Source: Oxalobacteraceae bacterium UBA6018 (GTDB lineage Bacteria; Pseudomonadota; Gammaproteobacteria; Burkholderiales; Burkholderiaceae_D). From it: DNA of 30,471 bases. Below, piece by piece: positions 7,850 through 14,679 of this stretch. The position numbers and the translations under genes are program-made. The stretch is from contig DIZW01000105.1 in the NCBI GenBank assembly GCA_002428015.1, positions 1 to 30,471 of the forward strand, written 5' to 3'. Each line of letters begins with the position of its first letter. Position 1 is the stretch's first letter. The notes beneath the pieces were generated by a model, which had not been told where the DNA came from, ran no database searches, and saw only the letters and a list, made by a program, of their open reading frames with translations.

Positions 7850-9351
7850 GGCGCCGCGCAGTGCCGGGAAATGTAGAGGCCGTTCTCGGGCATCGCCTTG
7901 ACTGTCTGCGCGATGATCTCGCGGCGGCTGGCGAAATGCCCCAGCAGTTGGTCGAACTCCATGGTGTCGATCAGCGGATCGTCCGCCTTGGGCACCACGC
8001 CCAGCCCCATCAGCATCGAGAAATACGAGGACGCGGAAAACCCCTGCGGATCGTAGATGGCCACATGCCCGGTTTCACGGAACAGCTCGATCTGGTGCCT
8101 CAGGGTGTCGGGAATCGACATGTTGGCGCAGTAGCGCCAGAATTCCGAATCGGAGCGGTTGGTGACCTTGTAGTGCAGGACGATGAAGTCGCGCACGAAC
8201 TGGTAGCGTTCCGTGATCATGCGGTTGAACTCGTCGGCCAGCTCGGGACGGCAATCGCGGTTGGGAAAATACTGGACCAGCCAGCCAACCGCCACCTCGA
8301 TGATGTTGATACTGGTCGATTCCAGCGGCTCGAGAAAGCCGCTCGCCAAACCGATGGCCACGCAGTTCTTGATCCAGGACTTGCGGCGCCGGCCGGTGGT
8401 GAAGCGCAGCTGGCGCGGCTCGGCCAGCGCTTCGCCGTCCAGGCCGTCCATCAGCACGCGGCCGGCTTGCTCGTCGGTGGTGAAAGCGTCGCAGTACACA
8501 TGGCCGTTGCCGGTGCGGTGCTGCAGCGGGATGCGCCAGGTCCAGCCGGCGCTCTTGGCGGTCGATATCGTGTAGGGCGTGAGCTGGTCGGCCTTGGCGC
8601 ATGGCACGGCCTGCGCGCTATTACAAGGCAGCATGTCGCTCCAGTCGTCGTAGCCGGCCTTGAACACGCCTTCGATCAAAAGGCCGCGAAAGCCGGAGCA
8701 ATCGACAAACAGGTCGCCTTCGACACGCCGCCCGTCGCGCAGCTTGAGGGCGGTGATGAAGCCGGTCTCGGGGTGCTGTTCGACGCCGTCGATCATGCCT
8801 TCGATCCGCGTCACGCCGCGGCGCATGGCGTAGTCGCGCAAATAGGCGGCATACAGACCGGCGTCGAAGTGGTAGGCGAAGGAATAGCCGTCGGTAACGG
8901 ATGGCATCTCCTCGTGCGGCGGGGCGAAGCGATTGTTGCGCGCCATCACCGTTGCAATCGACCATTGCTCGTACGAGGGCATATCCTTGAAGGTGCGCGA
9001 CAGGCGCAGCCAGTACATGTATGCCGGACGATGCTCGAGCGGGGGGCCAAAATCGCCGAAACCGTGGAAGAAGCGGTTGCCGACATGCCCCCAGTCCTTG
9101 AACTCGATGCCGAGCTTGAACGTCGCCTGCGTCTTCTTGATGAAATCGACGTCGTCCAGGCCCAGGGACAAATTGAAATAGCGGATGGTCGGCAGCGTCG
9201 CTTCGCCGACGCCGACGGTGCCGATCTCGGGCGACTCGACCAGCGCGATCTCGCAGCGCCCGCCCAGCTTGAGCGCCAGCGGCGCCGCCGTCATCCAGCC
9301 GGCGGTGCCGCCGCCGACGATGACGACTTTTCGGATTCTATTATCGGACAT
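7846..9351 (-). CDS. Flavin-dependent tryptophan-type halogenase (first of a pair)
   Basis: A 501-residue paralogue of the next gene. It carries GGGTAGW (residues 13-19), FKLGIEFKDW with the catalytic Lys79, WTWRIPLQHRTGNGH and EPLESTSI, so all halogenase hallmarks are kept. The ATG at 9351 (MSDNRIRKVVIVG) is preferred to the GTG three codons upstream because it fits the usual start just ahead of the FAD motif. It is the first gene of a three-gene unit: halogenase, halogenase, GH127. The 160 bases between it and the regulator at 9512 must hold the promoter. The two halogenases have clearly diverged, so they may act on different positions or substrates. Confidence 0.92.
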   Translation of the reverse strand: MSDNRIRKVVIVGGGTAGWMTAAPLALKLGGRCEIALVESPEIGTVGVGEATLPTIRYFNLSLGLDDVDFIKKTQATFKLGIEFKDWGHVGNRFFHGFGDFGPPLEHRPAYMYWLRLSRTFKDMPSYEQWSIATVMARNNRFAPPHEEMPSVTDGYSFAYHFDAGLYAAYLRDYAMRRGVTRIEGMIDGVEQHPETGFITALKLRDGRRVEGDLFVDCSGFRGLLIEGVFKAGYDDWSDMLPCNSAQAVPCAKADQLTPYTISTAKSAGWTWRIPLQHRTGNGHVYCDAFTTDEQAGRVLMDGLDGEALAEPRQLRFTTGRRRKSWIKNCVAIGLASGFLEPLESTSINIIEVAVGWLVQYFPNRDCRPELADEFNRMITERYQFVRDFIVLHYKVTNRSDSEFWRYCANMSIPDTLRHQIELFRETGHVAIYDPQGFSASSYFSMLMGLGVVPKADDPLIDTMEFDQLLGHFASRREIIAQTVKAMPENGLYISRHCAAP

Positions 9352-9360
9352 GGGTGTCAC

Positions 9361-9511
9361 TTTCTAATGTATGCCTTGCCGTCGCCGCAAGGACCTGGTC
9401 GGCATCGTCGACACTGTCCGAAGTGGCCACGGAGGATTGAATTTTAACTGCACGCGGTGTTGTGGCGGCTCGAATATGGCTGGTCGGTCTGAGGTGGAAC
9501 CCCGTTAGGTG
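9361..9511 (-). promoter_or_regulatory. Intergenic region carrying the halogenase-GH127 promoter
   Basis: These 151 bases separate the XylR-like regulator stop from the halogenase start. The position requires a promoter or read-through, but no convincing -35/-10 pair and no terminator with a T-run could be picked out by eye. Confidence 0.35.
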
Positions 9512-10711
9512 CTAGGCTGGCGACATCTGTCCACGCTCGCTGAGCACGCGGTCGCGGTAGGCGCGCGGCGTGCAGCCAAGTTCGCGTTTGAACACCCGAT
9601 GCATGTGCTGGATGGACGTGAGCCCGCTGCCCTGCGCCACGTCCGCGATGCTGCAATCACCGCTTTCCAGGCCGGCCTTGGCGGCATTGAGCTTGAAGCC
9701 CAGGATCGCGTCGTGCACGCTGCATCCCAGCTCCTGGCGAAAGTTGGCCTCGAGCGTAGAGCGCGACACGCCCACGTGTCGGGCCACCTGTTCGGTCTTG
9801 ATGCCCTGGCAGGCATACTGGCGGATGAAGTGGCGTGCCCGCATCACGGTCGGGTGCTTGATCAACTGGTACTGGCTGGACGCGTGCACATTGATGCCGG
9901 CCGGCGGCACCATGATCGGCGTGGTCGGCGGGCGCACCCCGTGCAGCATCTGCTCGATCAGGTGGGCTGCCGTACGCCCCATCTCCGGCGCGCCCTGGAT
10001 CACGGAGCTGAGCGGTATGCGGGTGAGCCTGCGCACCAGCGGGTCGTTGTCGATCCCGATGATCGCCACCTGTTCCGGCACTTCGATGCCGGCGATGATA
10101 CAGGCCTGCAATAGCTGGCGCGCGCGCGCGTCCGTGACGGCGATGATGCCAACCGGTTTGGGCAAGCTGCGCAACCAGTCGATCTGGCCCTGGACCGCCT
10201 CGTCCCACGAACGGAGGCTGGTTTCGCAGCCGCGGGAGATCTCCGCTTCCAGCTGGTCGCCCCGCATCAGGCTGCGGAAGGCATTCTCGCGCTCCTGCGC
10301 CCAGCGGCTTTCCTCGGTGGCGGGAACGCTGAACATGGCGAAACGCTGCAGGCCGACATCGATCAGATGCTGGCGTGCCAGTTCGATCAGCTTGAAATTG
10401 TCGGTGGCCACGTAGGGCACCCCGGCCGGGTAATTGGCCTGGTCGGCATAGGAGCCGCCAACTGCCACCACCGGCACGCTACAGCGCGACAAAGCTTCTG
10501 CCACGGCCGGATCGTCAAAATTGGCGATAATGCCGTCGCCCTGCCAGTGCTCGATGCCTGACAGGCGCAATCGAAAATCTTCTTCCAGGAATATATCCCA
10601 GGCCGCGCGCGTGCTCGCAAAATATGCCGCGACGCCGGAAATGACTTCATGATCGAATATCTTGTTCGCGTTGAATAACAGCGCGATCCGGTGCAGCTTC
10701 GTCGCTTTCAT
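9512..10711 (-). CDS. XylR-like sugar-responsive AraC-family regulator 1
   Basis: A 399-residue protein, close in length to E. coli XylR. Residues 1-270 form a LacI/periplasmic-binding-type sensor (starting RIALLFNANKIFDHEVISG, with IIGIDNDPLVRRL before the linker). The last 110 residues form an AraC-type double helix-turn-helix (IKTEQVARHVGVSRSTLEANF and IADVAQGSGLTSIQHMHRVF). XylR proteins bind a pentose and activate catabolic promoters. The ATG at 10711 (MKATKLHRI) is chosen because homology begins there; the longer frame upstream is spurious. It precedes the halogenase-GH127 unit in the same direction and probably controls it. A paralogue lies at 27244-28458. Confidence 0.9.
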   Translation of the reverse strand: MKATKLHRIALLFNANKIFDHEVISGVAAYFASTRAAWDIFLEEDFRLRLSGIEHWQGDGIIANFDDPAVAEALSRCSVPVVAVGGSYADQANYPAGVPYVATDNFKLIELARQHLIDVGLQRFAMFSVPATEESRWAQERENAFRSLMRGDQLEAEISRGCETSLRSWDEAVQGQIDWLRSLPKPVGIIAVTDARARQLLQACIIAGIEVPEQVAIIGIDNDPLVRRLTRIPLSSVIQGAPEMGRTAAHLIEQMLHGVRPPTTPIMVPPAGINVHASSQYQLIKHPTVMRARHFIRQYACQGIKTEQVARHVGVSRSTLEANFRQELGCSVHDAILGFKLNAAKAGLESGDCSIADVAQGSGLTSIQHMHRVFKRELGCTPRAYRDRVLSERGQMSPA

Positions 10712-10811
10712 TTTGCTTGAATGCTTGAAACACATTTCCAAAAAAAAGATAACAGTCGCACGTGCGCATACAAAGAAAAACTGAGGGGCATAATCGTCTC
10801 TCCATCCTGTA

Positions 10812-10825
10812 TTTTTGTACAAAAA
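10812..10825. promoter_or_regulatory. AT-rich palindrome upstream of XylR-like regulator 1
   Basis: TTTTTGTACAAAAA is a perfect 14-bp palindrome about 100 bases before the regulator start. It may be an operator or the AT-rich core of the promoter. The second XylR-like gene has a different 14-bp AT palindrome (TTTTATATATAAAA) at a similar distance. Confidence 0.35.
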
Positions 10826-10826
10826 A

Positions 10827-11098
10827 TATTCCGTTTGCAGGCAACCGCCCCTGCCCCAACCCAACCCAACCCAACCGTCGCACAAGGCACAAAACCTTCG
10901 CGAATGTTTGCCCGCTCGTCCGGCTCGGCAGCGCCTGGTATCCGATGCTTGCGCGTCGGCTCGCAGTGTCCCTCCGTGCCGTGACATATGCGGCACGTCC
11001 CCACGGTCGGTCGCCCTACCGCAATGGCGCTTCGCTTCGCTCGCGGTGTTCAGATCGCGCCGCAACTTGCATCAGCACGAGCGCACCATGCTGGACGC
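10827..11098. other. Intergenic stretch with a CCCAA tandem and one hairpin
   Basis: No credible gene is seen here. The stretch contains just over four copies of CCCAA (10855-10876) and a hairpin with a 7-bp stem (CGTGCCG to CGGCACG, 10975-10997). The frames that run through it on either strand lack a supported start and any recognisable domain. Confidence 0.5.
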
Positions 11099-11126
11099 CA
11101 AAAAAAGGGGCAGCTAAACCTGCCCC
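11099..11126 (-). terminator. Orphan intrinsic terminator
   Basis: On the minus strand a GGGGCAG/CTGCCCC hairpin with a 6-base loop is followed by seven or more T residues. A second hairpin (CACTGCGC/GCGCAGTG, 11135-11154) lies just before it. The terminator and the DNA upstream of it (to about 11192) resemble the terminator region of the PEP-CTERM gene at 16773-16870, including GTGATTTT, the GCTCTCC block and GATCGCGTC. No gene ends here now, so it is probably the tail of a lost gene, retained ahead of regulator 1. Confidence 0.75.
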
Positions 11127-11192
11127 GTAAAAATCACTGCGCCAGCGCGCAGTGAAGGAGAGCAGAAGCGTGTGCAGGCCATATCGACGCGA

Positions 11193-11463
11193 TCCGCGCC
11201 GTCCGCATGAGGGCAGCACACGCCCAACAGCGGAACTGCCCCCTTTATCTTGCGTCTGAGGGCGGGGGCGGCAGCGGAACCAAGCCCACGCCTGAAGCAT
11301 AGACTGACCATCACGCGCAACGATATCGCTGGCACGCGTATTTCTTACAAACCGCAGAAATTGCAAGCAATGTCAGGCGCAGTGCAAGGCCGCTGTGGCA
11401 GTTGGCGGAAGGTCGGGCAAGCGGGCCGCAAGAAATAATGGCGGCCATGCCACGGCCCAATCG
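11193..11463 (-). pseudogene. Decayed Cys-rich small ORF, copy A
   Basis: The minus strand keeps the start context (GTGGCATGG) and reads MAAIISCGPLARPSANCH, then LTLLAISAVCKKYACQRYRC, followed by an in-frame TGA. Beyond the stop the same frame continues with GLVPLP and a frame-disrupted FRCWAC. It aligns along its whole length with the intact copy at 20077-20313 and with copy C at 28713-28973. The nonsense codon makes it a pseudogene. Confidence 0.65.
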
Positions 11464-11635
11464 GGAGCGGTCGTGGATCGGCCGCCGAAACGGAAACGGG
11501 CGCGCCCCCGCGCCTGGCGCGGGCGCTCGATGGCAGCGGTTCGACCGGGGTCTTCAGGCGGGTTGGCGAGGACGAGCAGGATCAGGCTGCGTGGCCGGGA
11601 AGAGCCGGCTCAGACTGAGTGGTTGGGATGGGGCG

Positions 11636-12250
11636 GTTCGGGCGCGTGGTTCTGGCGGGGCGCTGTCGGCGGGCTGCTCCTGCCGCCGCTGGGCGGCAAG
11701 CATCCGGAATGACTTCGGCGCGCAGCCGAATTCTCCCTTGAACAGCTTATTAAAATAAGGAACATTCAAGTAACACTTCATCGATTTTATAGCGGCTCGC
11801 GCCGGTCCCTTCCACCACGGTTTCCAGGTCCAATTTGGGATCGGCATAAGCGCTGGCGATTTACCGCAAGACCGGCGTCTTTTCCTTGTCCCTACACGGT
11901 TCCAGAGTTAACTGGCGATGGGCCGCCAACGGCAAATTTATTTTTATTTTTGAATCCACACTGGCCAACAGCGCGCGGGAATGGGCCAGAAAAGACCAAA
12001 CACCAAGTGCCACCCAGCCACCCAGGATAATGACCGCCAGCGCGGCAAAATGGCGGTAATCGCGGCCATGCAATGTCAGTCGCTGATTTCAACATGAGCA
12101 TCCACATTGAGTGGAGTGGCACTGGTCGAGCCGAACAAGACTTTTCCAACCTTATCCAGTTTACAACCCTGGCGCGTCAAGTCCAGCTTCATCGCAGGAA
12201 GCCACCGTTCGGGAGTAAGCGGCCGCGCCAGGTCGAGCATCACCGCTCCA
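11636..12250 (-). pseudogene. Decayed copy of the membrane-anchored AraC-type regulator
   Basis: This is a close nucleotide copy of 29146-29880. The C-terminal part still reads NVPYFNKLFKGEFGCAPKSF, and the second membrane segment and the end of the sensor are recognisable between 11900 and 12240. It is broken in several ways. About 126 bp equivalent to 29276-29401 are replaced by four bases near 11768, the stop codon is mutated, frameshifts separate the blocks, and the N-terminal half including the first membrane helix is absent beyond about 12250. Confidence 0.9.
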
Positions 12251-12478
12251 TTTCTTCGGCCAATCCACAACTGCGCCGCGATTGGAACGTGGCACGGCAG
12301 CCTGCATCGTCGCCGCGATCGCAGTGCCGGAGCGGCTGGCGCCGATCGGCATCGACGACCATCCGCTGGTGCGCGCGCTGGCGCCAATACCGCTCAGTTC
12401 GGTGATCCATGGCGCCCAGAAGATGGGTGCGCACGGCCGCCCATGGGCCGAACCGGATGCCGCTCGGCGCGAACCTGG
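12251..12478 (+). pseudogene. Inverted relic: regulator spacer joined to a XylR-like fragment
   Basis: On the plus strand, opposite to every intact gene, bases 12251-12300 match the spacer that precedes the Cys-rich ORF at 11447-11500 and 28957-29010. From about 12298 the frame reads ACIVAAIAVPERLAPIGIDD and then IPLSSVIHGAQKMG. This is nearly identical to the sensor domain of XylR-like regulator 2 (ALIGIDNDPLARALARIPLS, SSVIHGAQKMG). A frameshift follows KMG, and similarity stops at the GH51 stop codon. Only about 60 codons of the regulator survive. Confidence 0.88.
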
Positions 12479-12482
12479 CAGC

Positions 12483-14528
12483 CTATTTGGTCGACAGCAC
12501 CAGCACGGTCACCGAATACGGCGCGAAGCTGTAGCTGAACCGCTTGCCAAGCCCGCTCGCCTTGCTGGTCACCGGCACCACCTTGGTCGGCTCGGCGAGG
12601 GTGTTGGTGTCTTCCTTCTGCGCCGAGCCCAGTACGATCGCCTTGCCTTCGGCCGCCACCCTGGCGGCGCCGGCCAGGTCGACCTTCACCGTCTGCGCAC
12701 TGCCGATCGAGTTGACGACCTTCAGGTAGATCTCGCCGCGCTGATCGGACTTGGTCGCCGAGAAGAACATCGTCGGCACCTGCGTGACCGGCGGCAGCTC
12801 CAGCGGCGTCTCCTTGCTGGCCGGCCGCTGCCAGCTCTGCGTGCTCACTTTCTCGGCATGCACCGGCAGCGAAACATTGCCCAGATAGTTGCGGAACATC
12901 TTCTGCATGTGGTACGACGGCGAGCCGTAGCTGGACTGCACGTCGTAGCCGATCAGATCGCTCTTCCACTGCATGCCGCCCGGGTTCGCGTTCACCAGCA
13001 GCGGCGCGTAGCAGGCCATCTCGACGACGTCGGCATTACGCTCCATGCCGGCCATGAAGGCGGCATCGGCCAGTGCGGAGTACAGGTTGGTGGTCGGCTC
13101 GCCTTCGCGCGCGGCCCACTCGCCGATAAAGACCTTCGGCCCGCTGCGCTCATAACTGTCGTAGCGTGCGGCGTCGTTCAACATCTCCATCACGTTGTAG
13201 TAGTAGTGCTCGTCGACCAGGTCGGGCACCCGGCTGGTCAGCTTCTGTTGTGAGCCGACCCAGTCCTTGCCGTTGACGGTGGAGATCAGCTTGAGCTGCG
13301 GGTACTTGGCCTTGATGGCGTCGTGGAACTGGGCGTAGCGGCCGTCGTAGGTCTTCTGCTTGTCGAAGCCATCCTCGTTGCCGATCTCGACGTAGCGCAG
13401 CTTGAACGGCGCCGGATGGCCATCCTTGGCGCGCTGCGCGCCCCACTTCGTGCTGACGTCGCCGGTGACGTATTCGATCTCGTCGAGCGCTTCCTGCACG
13501 AAGGGCTGCAGCGCGGGGCCGCCCAGTATCGTCTCGCCGTGGAGCGCGTAACCGGCGAACACCGCCAGCAACGGCTCGGCCTTCATGTCCTCGCACCATT
13601 CCAGGAACTCGAGCAGGCCCATGCCGTCGGACGAGCGGTAGCCCCAGGTGCCGCGATGGCCGGGACGCTGCTCGATCGGGCCGAGCGTTTCCTTCCACTT
13701 GAAGCGGGTCGCCACGGTCTCGCCCTCGAGGTAGTTCCCGCCCGGGAAGCGCAGGAAGGCCGGCTTCATGTCGACCAGCTTTTGCATCAGGTCGACCCGG
13801 TTGCCGTTCGGCCGGTCCTGGTAGGTCGGCGGGAACAGCGAGACCTGGTTGAACCACACGGTGCCCGGGCTTTCGGTGGCGATCACCAGGCGCGCGTCGG
13901 CGGTCGGCTTGACCTTGGCGCCGGTCGTCAGGGTCACGCTGTAGCGCTTCCATTCGCCGTCGATACGGCCGCCCTCGGCCTGCGCGTACACGGTCTTGCC
14001 GTCGCCGCCCTCGATACTGACGGTCAGCGGCACGCCGCCGGCGCCGGCCGTCTTGGCGTAGAAGCTGGCGCGGTAGCGGGTGTTCGGCTTGACCGGAATG
14101 CCCCAGTAGCCGGCGTTGGCGATGCCGACCCGGTGCCCCTGCGAAGCGCGCGCGGCGTCCAGCCGCAAGCTGGTGGTCAGGGCGGTGGCGGCGACCGGGT
14201 AGCGCTGGTCGAGCGCGATCGCGGCGCTGCCGCCGGCGTCCTGCACCACCGACCAGTGCGCCGGCGTCTTGTCGTCGTCCTTGAAGGCGCGGTTGCGCAC
14301 CAGCTCGGCGTACAAGCCGCCATCGTAGGAGTAGTTGATTTCCTCGGTCATCAGGCCGTACAAGGTCGGGCTGACGGGAACGCCGGGCTTGGAGAGGTCG
14401 ATCCTGACGGCGGTCTGGGCCATCGCCAGCGGCGCGACCAGGGCGGTGAGCGCCAGCAGGCGGGGGGCGCGCAAGCGGCGGCGCGGGATCGGCGCGGCGG
14501 CGCCGCGCGGTGAAATAATCGAGTTCAT
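12483..14528 (-). CDS. GH51 alpha-L-arabinofuranosidase, secreted
   Basis: A 681-residue protein with an Arg-rich signal peptide (residues 1-38, cleavage after LAMA or so). Residues 130-235 look like a CBM4/9-type beta-sandwich (SIEGGDGKTVYAQAEGG, GTVWFNQVSLFP). The catalytic barrel follows from FLRFPGGNYLEGE, with the acid/base glutamate in VEIGNEDGFD (Glu385) and the nucleophile in VFIGEWAAREG (Glu470). The enzyme removes alpha-L-arabinofuranose from xylan, arabinan or xyloglucan side chains. The start at 14528 places the signal peptide at the N-terminus; a longer frame adds 28 unlikely residues. It is the last gene of the large operon-like array. Confidence 0.92.
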   Translation of the reverse strand: MNSIISPRGAAAPIPRRRLRAPRLLALTALVAPLAMAQTAVRIDLSKPGVPVSPTLYGLMTEEINYSYDGGLYAELVRNRAFKDDDKTPAHWSVVQDAGGSAAIALDQRYPVAATALTTSLRLDAARASQGHRVGIANAGYWGIPVKPNTRYRASFYAKTAGAGGVPLTVSIEGGDGKTVYAQAEGGRIDGEWKRYSVTLTTGAKVKPTADARLVIATESPGTVWFNQVSLFPPTYQDRPNGNRVDLMQKLVDMKPAFLRFPGGNYLEGETVATRFKWKETLGPIEQRPGHRGTWGYRSSDGMGLLEFLEWCEDMKAEPLLAVFAGYALHGETILGGPALQPFVQEALDEIEYVTGDVSTKWGAQRAKDGHPAPFKLRYVEIGNEDGFDKQKTYDGRYAQFHDAIKAKYPQLKLISTVNGKDWVGSQQKLTSRVPDLVDEHYYYNVMEMLNDAARYDSYERSGPKVFIGEWAAREGEPTTNLYSALADAAFMAGMERNADVVEMACYAPLLVNANPGGMQWKSDLIGYDVQSSYGSPSYHMQKMFRNYLGNVSLPVHAEKVSTQSWQRPASKETPLELPPVTQVPTMFFSATKSDQRGEIYLKVVNSIGSAQTVKVDLAGAARVAAEGKAIVLGSAQKEDTNTLAEPTKVVPVTSKASGLGKRFSYSFAPYSVTVLVLSTK

Positions 14529-14554
14529 TGGCGTCCAAAAGGAAGGGTCGCGAC

Positions 14555-14584
14555 ATAGTATGTCCGGCGCCCTGCCACGACCAA
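14555..14584 (-). promoter_or_regulatory. Possible promoter ahead of GH51
   Basis: On the minus strand TTGGTC is followed 18 bases later by TACTAT, ending 27 bases before the GH51 start codon. The 151-base gap between GH43 and GH51 makes an own promoter plausible, but the boxes are weak matches to the sigma-70 consensus. Confidence 0.3.
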
Positions 14585-14679
14585 TCACATTTTGACGGCG
14601 CACGATACGCAATTCGATATCGGCCGCGCCGCCGCCAGTCGAGGCGGAGGCGCGGCCGGCGGCGCGGCGCTCGCTGCGA

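Noticed and set aside
10855..10876. CCCAA tandem as a CRISPR or origin iteron array
   Set aside because: It is a little over four copies of a 5-bp unit with no spacers, no replication gene and no partner motif; best seen as a simple repeat.
10712..11065. N-terminal extension of XylR-like regulator 1
   Set aside because: Homology to regulator 2 begins at the ATG at 10711; the extension has no similarity and runs through AT-rich promoter-like DNA.
11395..11758. Plus-strand ORFs of 105 and 118 codons
   Set aside because: They run antisense through the decayed AraC copy and spacer; a matching ORF at 28907-29266 arises only because the segment is duplicated.
12282..13253. Plus-strand ORF of 323 codons
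   Set aside because: Only the first 65 codons are meaningful (XylR relic); the rest is the antisense of GH51.
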